DNA of 64,000 nt from Acheta domesticus. Taxonomy: Eukaryota > Arthropoda > Insecta > Orthoptera > Gryllidae. The notes under the pieces were generated by a model. That model worked only from the letters and a program-made list of their open reading frames with translations, was not told where the DNA came from and ran no database searches. Position 1 is the stretch's first letter; the number at the start of each line of letters is the position of its first letter. A program made the translations under genes and the position numbers. Below, one piece after another: positions 46,190-57,106 of the stretch. The stretch covers positions 145,556,734-145,620,733 of the forward strand of contig JAHLJT010000631.1 of assembly GCA_031308135.1 (NCBI GenBank), in the 5' to 3' direction.

Positions 46190-47914
46190 CACTAGAAGGA
46201 CCGAGTGTGTCAAAATGACACATTTGTGACACATACTACGATGTAGTGCTTGAGTTTTAAAAGTTAGAAAACTGGTTCTTTGCAAGTGCTTTCCTTAGTG
46301 CATGAACTTAATGTGCTGTAAAGCTCAACCCTGTGATTTTCATAGAATTGGAAACAATTTTAGATATACCTAGAAGGACCGCCGTGTGTCATATTGACAT
46401 AGTATACACTTCCAAGTCTTGGTAGTTTATTTTTGTATCATACTTCCGTTTCCCATTGGAAGAAGTATATCTCTGGTTTTTAGATTGATAAAACTGTTGT
46501 TGCCTTCTTGAAATTCGATGCATGATGATGATAACAATCCGTTAGAAATCGCCGGATACATCGTGTTCATTTTGAATCCACAGTATTCACAGTATAGTAT
46601 AGGTTACAGAGAACTTTCTGTGTGCAGAACGTAATTACAAGCTGTGAGCGTGTGTGAACATTTGCGTAATGAGTAGAGAAAAACGACTGAAGGTATAATA
46701 AATACTTCTTGAACTTTAAAATTTTACTAAAGAAAAGAGTGAAGGTGGCAGTAATAGCAATGGAGATATTTCTGAGGAAGCAGACGACACGGGTTATGAA
46801 ATAAAGGATTCTGGTATAGATTCTAGTGAAGAAGTAGAACAAGAACTAGAAGAAATGTCCAGTTTTATCTAAATAGTAGGAAAAGAAGCAGTCTGAACTT
46901 AGTGAGTGAGGGGAGAGGAGCTTAAACATGAACTGCGATAACTTTTTTTCTTCTGTGTCACTGGCAGAAAAGCTGAATATGAATAAAATAAGCTTCATAG
47001 GTATTATGAGAAGGAATCAGCAAGATCTGACACTTGAAGCAAAAACACTAAAAAAATCAAGGCAGTTTTGTTATAGTGAATTTTACTACTTTGGACAAAC
47101 AAAATTTCGGTCATACTCGGACAAACAAAACTTCGGTTAGATTATTATCGCAAAAAGAAATTCGAATCCTGTGCACCTTTCATGACAGCATCAGCACACA
47201 ACTCTGGGAAAAAGAAGACAAAGACTTTTTTTTATAAAAGCATAGGCAAACATCAGATGGTTCGTATATATACAGTGCGCACAAGGAGGTGATGATATTC
47301 ACATTTTATTCAAAACCATAGATATCCCAACAGCAAAGGCATAGATATTGTTCAAGAAAGGTGCAAGAAAAGCATCTACTTATAGATTGCAATTTATTCG
47401 CAAGATGGTAGATGAAATATAGTCTGAAAATGTTAAATTTTATTCTTCACTCTTGATAAAAAGCACTATTACACCTAATCATATGAAAAGGAAGCACTGC
47501 TAAAGAGAAAGCTATTATAACATGAGCTCAAAGTTTGTTTACGGAAAATGCTGTGAGAAAAAATCAACATGCCTACGTTTTGTTTAATTTTTTTCTTTCT
47601 CCATTAATATGAACATTAAATTTTCATAAACAAACAGATATTCATTAACGTTTTCATTTATTGCTCAGTAACGTCTCTATTATTTCAAGTTCTGTAAAAG
47701 TTTCTACAATTTTGTATTTTGTAACGTCAAATTTTTTTGAAATATAATGTATTAAAATGTTCCAAATATATGTGCATTCATTCATTTATCCCCTTTACAT
47801 TGTACTGCATGAGAAAAATATATAATATTAGCTTTTCAAGTGCTAAGGATATCATGTGTCAAAATGACACACAACGGCCCTTCTAGGTAGAACGAAATTC
47901 CGGTCTTTCTAGTG
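46190..47914 (+). mobile_element. piggyBac-like transposon, 1.7 kb, internally deleted
   Basis: The ends are CACTAGAAGGACCG (left) and, inverted, CACTAGAAAGACCG (right), flanked by ATAA at 46186-46189 and 47915-47918 (the family norm is TTAA). A second inverted pair lies further in: CCTAGAAGGACCGCCGTGTG at about 46371 and the complement of CACAACGGCCCTTCTAGG at 47869-47887. Both pairs adjoin GTGTCAAAATGACAC-like palindromes. The interior carries a broken piggyBac transposase. Confidence 0.85.
46660..47260 (+). pseudogene. piggyBac-like transposase, broken
   Basis: An acidic N-terminal stretch (NGDISEEADDTGYEIKDSGI, then SSEEVEQELEEMS) lies at about 46755-46870. Next comes MNCDNFFSSVSLAEKLNMNK with ISFIGIMRRNQQDL at 46928-47030. 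This is the conserved D-N-F-F...L segment and the following GT.R.N region of piggyBac transposases. The first catalytic aspartates, which lie between these blocks in intact relatives, are deleted. Stops follow after 47140. Confidence 0.8.
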
Positions 47915-47918
47915 ATAA

Positions 47919-49201
47919 TAAAGAACAATATGTGAAAAAAACAAAAAAGAAAAATCAAAGATATGTATTACAATAGCAATGTCAGGACATTGCTAAGTGG
48001 GGAGAGAAAAATGAAACTCATTCAAGCGCCGTATATACGTATATATACGGGAAAGTAAAAATCCACTAATTTACAAAATTATACTTTTGTCTTGTCAATG
48101 TGATGCATGAAACGAGCAAAATTCGTGATAGCAAACAAGGAATTCTAAAAAAAATTCGTAATAGACGTGCGGCATTGAGATAATAATTCGATTTTATTGT
48201 AGTAAAATAAATAACACGATTTTAAATCGGGAATAAAAGGAATTTTAAAATATTGTACTGTTATTTTCTTTTTTACACAAACAAATCTGTTTGTATGTCT
48301 TATTGTTAGAATATAAAAAGGACAATGGAATTGCTGTCTTAATACTTCAGATACCTCGAAGTTACGTACTTCAGAAAGAAAGTCGTTTAGAAAGTAATCT
48401 TGCAGAATTCTAGCGATATATCGACAAGAAATAGGACGTTCTTTGTGTCTGTGTGTAATTCACTAAAACCCGTCTTGACTTTTCCTGTTTTCCTTGATAT
48501 GAGTTTTATTCCTACCTACCTACCCATATTGTTTGTCTCCTTTACTTAGAAAGAAACAAAATAGCAAATGCATGCAACGACTCACAAACGCTTTTCATAG
48601 AGAATGTGAATAAAGGTGATGGAATTGCTGGTGATCAGCAATTACAATTATTCTTAGTGTGTCAAGTGTGTTGAATTTGCAATCTCTATTGTGAAATTAA
48701 CAAGTTTTCCAGAAGGTAGTTCTGATGAATATTTACGCTTTTAGTTGTGTGTTGAAATTTCATAGCTTTAAAGTAAAATAAAATAAATTTCAAAATTAAA
48801 TTTGTCGAAAATTTTTTGAAGATGGAAATGTTTCTGGACACTGATTATGCTGTTGGAGTTAATTACAATATTATACAAATCTAACGATTTCAGATGTATG
48901 CAGAAATATATTTTATTCTTCTATTTTTTAATAGACAACAAAGATAATACAGATTTTGAGTAAAAAAATTAATAGAATTTTTTTGATTTCCAGAAAATAT
49001 TTTTACCAAAAATTAACGCAAACATGCCTGCTTCCACTTATACACTGGGCGACAATATTAGTGATATCTGTCTGCTTGATTCGATATTATGGTCCAGAAA
49101 AGAGTTGAATAAAATCATCTTTCTTGAGAGGGATTAACGATTTTCTCTCATAAGCCTCAAGCTACCACCGACTTGCCAATTTTCCTGGGGAAGCACTTTC
49201 G
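47919..49201. other. AT-rich stretch, no gene seen
   Basis: No recognisable coding, RNA gene or repeat borders until the TSD of the Jockey element. Confidence 0.5.
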
Positions 49202-49438
49202 ACTCCAGGTGGGAATTCCGCACTGAGCCAGCGACCAGTACACATCGTGCTCCGCACAGCTCAGAACGTTTCAACTTAAAGCAGTGCAGTATCAGTGACT
49301 TTAAGTTTGTGTTCCAACCAATTAATTAAACATCACAAGTGTAGTGAATTCATCTAAAGTCGTGCTAATGATTTTTTTAATATAAATAGCAGTTTTCAAC
49401 CACCAAGCCCTGACCTAGGTCAGAGCACAGCGGGAGCC

Positions 49439-52400
49439 ATGGCGCTTCTCTACAACACAGCCGAAATGGAAGTCACCTTCAGCAACAACCAACACGGGGA
49501 TCAACACGTCCTCGCAGATTCATCAGGCAGCTCCCTCATTCACATCAATGGATCCATCCAGAACCCGCAGGCAACAAACCCAGAACATGGAAACGGTACC
49601 CAACACAAGGCTCCAGTAAGGTCAGTCATATCGACGCGGCCAGCAGCCTGCCTCGCGGCCAAGCAAGCCACGACCAGCGCCAGCATCAAAAGCAGTGATA
49701 AGACCAGTAACAGTGTAAAAAGAGGCCATGGTGACAGTATCCGCCCAGGCGGTCCATCAAAAATACCAACCACTGGTAGTGAATATAATGTACCTGTTAG
49801 CAATAGATATGCTCCTCTTGAAAATAATAGTGACCAAGACAAAAGATTCAACTATCTAGACGACGAGGAAACACATGAAGTCGAGAATATAAAAATACCC
49901 CTCCTTATTTGTGAAAGATATTCCGAACGATAATTATTTCAACAAAGAGATTAAAAAGCAAATTACCACCCAATTCACCTCAGATACGGTTAACAACAAA
50001 ATAGAGTTATCCTTCAAGTACATTACGGTCTTAAGAAAGGCTATTAAATATCTATTAAGCACAAATAGACAATTCCATACTTACAAGGATCCCATGAACA
50101 AGAAATTCTCAGTAGTTTTCAAAAATATTCATCAGTCGGTAACTCAGCAAGAGATATACGAAGATTTGATTACAAAATGCCCTTCATTGTGTCAGTGTCA
50201 CAAGATTATACAAAGACAATATTCCCATTCCGGTTATTGCAGCAGAGTTTGACGGACAACAAAGTATTGAGGAAGTGCTAAAAATAAATGCAATTTGTAA
50301 TCTGTGTGTCAAAACTGAAAAAAAGACGTAAAACAAATGTCCCATTACAATGTTTAAGGTGTCTGGACTTTGGTCATACAAGGAATAACTGTAATAATGA
50401 AATTAAATGTGTATTCTGTGCAAAAGACCATTACACGGTAAATTGTTCACAAAAAAACTTAACTCCAACATGTCACAACTGCAAGGGCCCGCACCGTCCG
50501 GACATTCGGTCCGCAGAATGTAATTATTTCAAAAAAATTTCAGACAGCAACAAAAGCAACTCTAAAGCTACTACTTCCCAGGAAAATTCAAACACCAACA
50601 CCTCCGCCTGTATACTCACACAACGCAATTTTCCTAATCTTCGATCTAATCGAACCATACTGTCAGCACCGCGGGCCCTCGCGGGTGGCGTCGGGGTTCG
50701 ATCTGACGATCAAGACCCCCCTCTTACCTTCACTCACCTGAAGCAGTTGCCGGGCTAGCTCAGGAGCAGTGATTCTCTAAAAAAATGGAGGCCTATGGAT
50801 GGACGCTTCTTGCTCGTGAAATGAAATTCGTTCAGGTTAGAGGTAAAAACATAATTTAATTAACTAAAACACAAAACAAAAAAAACAACATAAAATACTA
50901 TAACTAATAATCCGTCCCTTTCAAACCCATTGATATCTTTCCCCTCTTGCCTACTTATCCCACAACTCCCAAAACAGCCTGAATTTAACCCTCTCCTAGA
51001 TTTCCCTTTACTTAAAATTACTTTTTTACATGCTAGATGATAACAAAGGGTAATACAATTACAAAAACGATAGGAAATACAGTTCTGAAGATTTTTCTTC
51101 AATAGCCAAAGCGCGGCTCGCTTACAGTGCTACACAGGTCTCTGTTCTGGGTTATTCACAAAAGTCTTGCGAGCAAAAGACCGTGTTTGAATGAACTTCA
51201 TGGGGTCGGTGCTCGACCTTCAGATGACGTCACCGGAGTTCCCTTTGGCGGTGGTGAAAGTGGCTGCACGGCAGTGTATCGCAGCTGGCGTGGAGGGACC
51301 CTCGCCGAGAGGGCGGAGACAGGCGCCGTAGGCGGAAACTCCAACACGGGGATCAGCTCTGCCGCAGGCGCGGACGTGGCGACGCGGATCGAGTTGAACG
51401 ATCTCGATAATGCGCGACGCGAACTGCTCTGCTCATACAGTGATTGTCTTTTAGGCAGTCGAGCGAAATTGCTTTTCGCTAAATAAAAGAAACGACACAC
51501 CGTGACGTGAAGTGGCGGATAGTTCGCTGCGAGCACTGGCCGGTTGCGAAATCGCGCACTAGCTACAACAATAGCTCCGTAACAACTTAAAGTTCCACGG
51601 ATGGTAGTGAACGCTCACCGGGAGCAATTCTACGTCTCACACCACAAACACAGCACACCGAAAACGGTTATGTCCCTCGCACCGCGGAGGTGCATACGCC
51701 AGGGGCGTCTATTTCTCCGACCGACGCACCGCAGAGGTGCGTGCACCCGCTCTCTCCACCCTTCTCCTCCCCGAATCTATTCTCGAGTGAATCTCGTGCC
51801 CCATCACTTGCCCGCGAAGCCTCGGTAACCCCCACTCCTTCCTCCTTCATCGAAAGAACAATTTTGGTTCAAATTTTGAGAAGTGCATCTCCATTGGCCA
51901 AAGGTTACTGCGTTTTACATGAATTCTGATCAATGCCCTGGAGTGTTCTCTGACCGGAGTTGACGGAAAAATTCCACCCAACCCTCTCACTCCAACACCG
52001 GGGGTGCACCGATCGCCTGGGGCGGTTGGCGGCGCCAGCGGGTCGCTGGTCGGGTCATAACTCTAAACACACAGGCCCTGCCGGCAAAGGGAGCGCCGGG
52101 CATCCCCTCCCGGCACGTGCGCGGGACGAATCAGCCCGGCCTGGCACGCACAAAGAAGGCGTTGCGTAAGCCTGCGACGCAGTAGCTGTTACTACGTCGC
52201 ATGTTTTAAATTAATTAATCCTCCAAATATTCGGTATCGTCACAATACCAAACTTCACATATCAAGAAAACCCAACCACAAACCAGCATAACAATCAAAA
52301 AACACACCAAAATGTAAATAATAACAATACTAACAACAACACTAACTCAATAATGCACACTATAGTCAACAGCATTACAAATTATTTAATGGACAAAATC

Positions 52401-52484
52401 AATAGTATCATTCCAACCATAATAAACAGTATTCAAAATTCAATCACATCTTACTTTAATAACAATAATGCCAGAACAGTGTAA
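49439..52484 (+). pseudogene. Jockey ORF1, gag-like RNA-binding protein, broken
   Basis: The start ATG at 49439 has a good context (GCCATGGCG). The N-terminal 160 residues are low-complexity. After a frameshift near 49910 comes the RRM-like part (QFHTYKDPMNKKFSVVFKNI), then, from 50288, three zinc knuckles: CLRCLDFGHTRNNC, CVFCAKDHYTVNC and CHNCKGPHRPDIRSAEC. After the GC-rich insertion the asparagine-rich C-terminus resumes at about 52215 (FGIVTIPNFTYQENPTTNQH) and stops at 52482-52484. ORF1 proteins coat the element RNA in the RNP. Confidence 0.85.
50665..52212. mobile_element. GC-rich insertion in Jockey ORF1, class unknown
   Basis: The reading of ORF1 breaks after NLRSNRTILSA and resumes at about 52215. 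The segment between is CpG-rich at both ends, with an AT-rich middle (50830-51080). Near its right border is a hairpin with 12-bp arms (52173-52184 and 52190-52201, one mismatch, 5-nt loop). I found no TIRs, TSD or recognisable protein. A Helitron-like non-autonomous element or an LTR fragment are possibilities, neither supported by diagnostic ends. Confidence 0.5.
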
Positions 52485-52489
52485 TAAAG

Positions 52490-53436
52490 GAATTAATCCT
52501 ACTAAACTGGAACGCTAATAACATATCAAACAAAAAAACCAACTAAAATATTTCTTAAAAGATAAAGGAATACAAATCACTTGCATCACTGAAACACACC
52601 TCAGCGCAGACGTGACATTTAACATACCAGGATATAACGCAATAAGAAAAGACAGAGAAGATCAAAAAGGGGGAGGAGTACTCATACTCGATGAAAAATC
52701 AATTCCATATATGATAACAAGCACACCTCACACACCAGGGTTAGAAGCAATTGCTATTAAAATCACTGTAAATAATAGAATCACAACAATAATATCAGCA
52801 TATAAACCACCCCATATTAAAATGAAAAATACCAATATAAATTATCTTCTTCAACAGAATACGCCTATGATTTTACTTGGTGATTTGAACGCAAAACATG
52901 TTAATTTTGGGTGCAGAGCTTCGAACAATGCAGGCTCTCGACTACTCAAAATAATAACATACTTAAATTTGAACATACTTACTCAATACGAACCAACTCA
53001 TTTCCCACATGACAACAGCAAGCAGCCAGATATATTAGACATAGCAATTACTAACACAAGTACAGTATATCATTCAACCCCAGTATTCGAGATGGATTCA
53101 GACCATCTTCCAGTTTTAATAACCACCAAAATTATACCTCCCCCACATGCTCCAACTCAGAAACTAAATACCCAAAACATAAATTGGGAAACATTTAGGA
53201 AAATAATGAGAGCCAAGAAACCACAATTCAAAATATTAAACTCTCCCATAGAAATAGAAAAATCAGTCATGCAGATAAACGAAATAATATCAAACACAAT
53301 AAAACACTTACAAGACAACAAACCCACATATTCTTTCAAACAGACAAAACCAAAACTACCCAAAGAGATAATAGAAATAATCAACACACGCAATAAAACT
53401 AGAAGGCTATGGAGCAAGAATAGAATTCCCCAATGA
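52490..53436 (+). pseudogene. Jockey ORF2 endonuclease domain
   Basis: ORF2 begins at or just after the ORF1 stop (LILLNWNANNISNKK at 52497-52541), with an early frameshift. The main open frame includes ITCITETHLSADVTFNIPGY, GGGVLILDEKSIPYMIT, ISAYKPPHIK, MILLGDLNAKHVNFGCR, PDILDIAITNTST and FEMDSDHLPVLI. These are the ETH, GDLNA, DIAITN and SDHLP motifs of an AP-like endonuclease, all intact. The domain nicks target DNA. The frame ends at 53434-53436. Confidence 0.9.
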
Positions 53437-53739
53437 AATAACAAAAGGGCAATAAATATACACACCCAAAAATCCTTTGACAGCAAAATAGAAACATTAA
53501 ATACCTCAAACAAATCACTATAGAACTTCTCAAAATATCTTCTAAATAAAAAAATAACCATGCCGCCACTGAACACGACACAAGGTATAAAATATGCTCC
53601 CCAAAATAAGGCAGAAGCAAGCAGAACACTTCGCTCAAACATTTAAGCCTAATAACACACCCGTACACCCAGACCACCAAGCAATAATTGATTCAAATGG
53701 AGCACCCAACTATGACGTCCACTATGAGACTAAAATTCA

Positions 53740-54478
53740 TTTCACCTACTGAAGTCAGAAACCTCATCAAAAATTTGCCTAAAAGAAAAGCTCCCGGACA
53801 TGACCTAATTACCAACCAAATATTAAAAACCTACCCACAACCACAATCGCATACATAAACATCTATAATTCATCATTCAGACTAGGCAATTTCCCAAGAA
53901 TTTGAAAAATATCAAATATAATCCCGATCCCTAAACCATGCACAAATCATAGCCTTGCAGCGAACTACAGACCAATAAGTCTCCTCCCAACTATATCTAA
54001 ATTATTTGAAAAAATAATTTTAAAAAGACTCAATAATCATCTAAGAAAATCAGAAGCTATTTCAAACCACCAATTTGGTTTCAGAAACCGTATCTCAACT
54101 GCACATCAATTACTAAGGATTACTGAATACATTCACACTACCTTCCAAGAAAAGAAACACACAATAGTAACACTCTTAGATGTATCACAAGCATTTGATA
54201 GAGTCTGGCACCCCGGATTAATATACAAACTCAGAACAATACAAACACCAAAATACTTACTAAATATTATCACACAATTTATATCAGACAGATCCTTCAT
54301 AGTAACCATAGATAATCATAGCTTCAACCCACGCACCATAGAAGCAGGACTTCCACAAGGCTCACACCTATCCCCAACACTATTCAATATTTACACAGCA
54401 GATATCCCCACCACACGCTACACACAACTTGCACGTTTGCTGACGATACGGCAATATTCACATCACGTTGCACGCTGA
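53740..54478 (+). pseudogene. Jockey ORF2 reverse transcriptase, first part
   Basis: With a few stops, the plus strand reads TEVRNLIKNLPKRKAPGHDL, NYRPISLLPTISKLFEKII, NHQFGFRNRISTAHQLLRIT, motif A VTLLDVSQAFDRVWHPGLIY and motif B GLPQGSHLSPTLFNIYTADI. The stretch breaks off at CACGCTGAC (54478), just after the region encoding the start of motif C. The catalytic aspartate of motif A is present. Confidence 0.85.
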
Positions 54479-55377
54479 CAGTCAAGTTGCACCAGGCCAG
54501 GAACGTACAAGCCAATACTTAATAAAAACTCCAAACTTTCACTAACAAATGCAATAACACTATATAAAACTATCATAAGACCCATAATACTATACGCTTG
54601 TCCCATCTGGACAAATGCTGCACCATCCAATGTAAATAAAATGCAAATATTACAGAACAGATTCCTCAGAACAGATTTAAATTTAATTTTTAAAGAAAGC
54701 ATTGCATCGAGGTGGCCATTTAAATGACACGCCCACTTTGCTTCTCTTCATATATCAGCTATATCTAAAACATTTAGGAGATGGGGACTCGAAAGCATTA
54801 TATGATACGCTCATTTCTGGTCAACTGAATTTTGCTTCCTGTTCGTGCCCGAACAGGAGCCGTTGCAGACCTCTGGTAGCATGTTTTTGAAACTTTTAGT
54901 GCAATTCAATTGTTGTGTTGCTAAATTATACTACTAGAGCGCTCTTGAAGCGCCAAACGCTTCTTTTCTATAAGAAGCAAAACCGTTGAAACTTAGCTGC
55001 ATAAACCCCGTCAACTTCGATGCGGACCAACCACCGTTTGTTTTACATCGGCCACTCCCTCCGACTTAACCACAGGTTTATAGCAGCTAAGAACGGTTTT
55101 AGATGAAGATTCGAACCGACCTAAGTCATATATACACCCTGGCCAGGAATGTACAATGACTTAGCGATCACGGCTAAACCAACATTTGGCATTCAAGAAT
55201 GAAAAATTTTGCTTGTATGTTTCGTTTAGGATGTCTACGTTTACTGAAGAACTAAAATTCACAAAGTATTGCAAAAGAAGCAAAATTGACCAGAAATTAG
55301 CGTATCATATATGGCACGCTGGGCACTAATGGGCTAGATTAAAAGTTCTGAAAGAAATGAGTGTAAAAATTAGAAAC
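54479..55377 (+). repeat. Rearranged Jockey segment and 0.7-kb spacer of unknown origin
   Basis: A 31-bp filler follows 54478. Then comes a copy of the ORF2 C-terminal region (about 54511-54675: KLYKTIIRPIILYACPIWTN-like) that is deleted relative to the later copy. A spacer (54676-55377) with no Jockey similarity and no recognisable gene follows. The filler's GGCCAGGAACGTACAA recurs, slightly changed, in the spacer near 55142, which links the two events. Confidence 0.6.
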
Positions 55378-56349
55378 CCTTCATAGTAACCATAGATAAT
55401 CATTGCTCCAACCCACGCACCATAGAAGGAAGACTTCCACAAGGTTCACCCCTATCCCCAACACTATTCAATATTTACACTGCAGATATCCCCACCACAC
55501 GCTACATACAACTTGCACGTTTGCTGACGATACGGCAATATTCACATCAAGTTGCACGCTGACATATGGTAGCACAAAAATTCAACAACATTTTAATAAA
55601 ATAGACGAATGGGCAATAAAATGGAAAATAAAACTAAATCCAAACAAATCAAAATCAAAAATGTTTTCATTAAGACCATTCTCGGCCCCCCACCCATTAC
55701 TATTAAACAATAACCTAATAAACTGGACACCATCAAACCAACCTATAAAATACTTAGGTCTAAATCTTGACACAAGACTAAACTGGAAAAACCACATCAA
55801 CATTAAAACACAACAGGCTAAAATCCAATTAATCCAACTCAAGCCAATACTTAATAAAAACTCCAAACTTTCACTATATAGTGACTACTTAGTGACAAAC
55901 TATAGTGACTATAGTGACAAACTTTCACTATATACACTATATAGTTTCACTATATAGTGTATAATGCAATGTATGCAATATAATGCAATATATGCAATAA
56001 CACTATATAAAACTATCATAAGACCCACAATGCTATACGCTTGTCCCATCTGGACAAATGCTGCACGATCCAATGAAAATAAAATACAGATATTACAGAA
56101 CAGATTCCTCAGAATAATCACCAACACCCCATGGTTCATTTCAAACCATCAACTCCATAGTGAATTAAACATAAATTCAATCATCCATCAAATAGCACGC
56201 CTATCCAATAACTTCTACTCTAACATAAACTCAATAGATCAACTCAAACAATACAATTTAGCCCCAACAAACAACACACAGACCAGAATAAACAATAGAT
56301 ACCCGTTCGATTCCTTCCTAAAAATATTTTCAGACAATTGTGAACTGTA
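55378..56349 (+). pseudogene. Jockey ORF2 reverse transcriptase, second part and C-terminus
   Basis: The first about 187 bp repeat 54292-54478. Reading continues through motif C (TFADDTAIFTS, aspartates intact), KWKIKLNPNKSKSKMFSLRP, IKYLGLNLDTRLNWKNHINI, then, after a palindromic expansion (55868-55985), LYKTIIRPTMLYACPIWTNA and RFLRIITNTPWFISNHQLHS to a stop at 56348. This second RT copy supplies the motif C that the first lacks, but no single frame spans both. Confidence 0.85.
55868..55985. repeat. Palindromic CACTATATAGTG expansion in Jockey ORF2
   Basis: The related segment at 54535-54550 reads CACTAACAAATGCAATAACA. Here the equivalent place is swollen to more than 100 bp with repeated, mutually inverted ACTATATAGTG, TAGTGAC and ATGCAATATA units. 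This looks like hairpin-templated local duplication. Confidence 0.75.
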
Positions 56350-56510
56350 GATACTCTCATGAGGAATCTACCCCAATGTAGTAGCAATAGTAGAACTAGG
56401 TTAAGCATAGTTTTAGTTAGTAGTAAGTCATCAATACACATGAATGAGTGTTTTACTGACCTATGTACAACCCAACAAGCAATAAATAATTTTTAAAAAA
56501 ACTCCAGGTG

Positions 56511-57106
56511 AAATGAGACAAGGGACTACACAGCGTTGCCAAAGAAAAATCAATATTTTCACTCACGCCAAAGCAAACTGAACTATTCGTATTTCCTATT
56601 CATTCTTCCACATGTCTCAGAATAGCAAAACCACACAAGAGCTAATTATCTCATTAGTGGAAGACCTGTCTATTTCAGAGACGCTAAAAATTTTGCTTTT
56701 TAGAAATAAAAACTTTAAAACTCGCAGTATCGCAGTTTGAAACTCACAGCAAATAGCTATTTTTCCAACTTTACTTGTTATGTAAATTACCATTTCTGAG
56801 ATACAAAGGCTAACTAAAACCACACCAAAATAGCACGATTTTCTCGTATTTGTTAGTCTCTTAATACGTTTAGTCTGAGTTAGCTTTTCGGATTTTTTTC
56901 ACCCTCTTCACAACAACTATCTATTGGTGCCTGTAACATATTTTTACTTTTTCATACTTACTTCGTTACAAAAGAAAGTTTTGTAATCGTATGCCGGTGA
57001 ATTTTCAATAGAAAAACTCGTATTGCCAGGTCCTGTTAACGAAAAACTGAGTAAATCGTGTTCGTATACGAGAATATAGCAAATTATTTCCTCTAACACG
57101 TTGTGT
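56511..57106. other. AT-rich stretch, no gene seen
   Basis: No recognisable coding sequence or repeat. Confidence 0.5.

Larger units (their letters stand above)
49202..56510 (+). mobile_element. Full-length Jockey-type LINE with internal insertions
   Basis: A perfect 10-bp duplication ACTCCAGGTG occurs at 49202-49211 and 56501-56510. The element spans 49212-56500: 5' UTR to 49438, ORF1 (gag-like), ORF2 (endonuclease, RT), then an AATAAATAA signal at 56481-56489 and a short poly(A). A GC-rich segment of about 1.5 kb (about 50665-52210) interrupts the ORF1 end. A segment of about 0.7 kb with a partial RT duplication interrupts ORF2. A complete 5' end is uncommon among LINE copies. Several frameshifts make it inactive. 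Confidence 0.9.

Noticed and set aside
53157..53680. Long hydrophobic minus-strand frames suggesting membrane proteins
   Set aside because: They are antisense to the Jockey ORF2 endonuclease and linker. The hydrophobic look comes from A-rich codons read in reverse.
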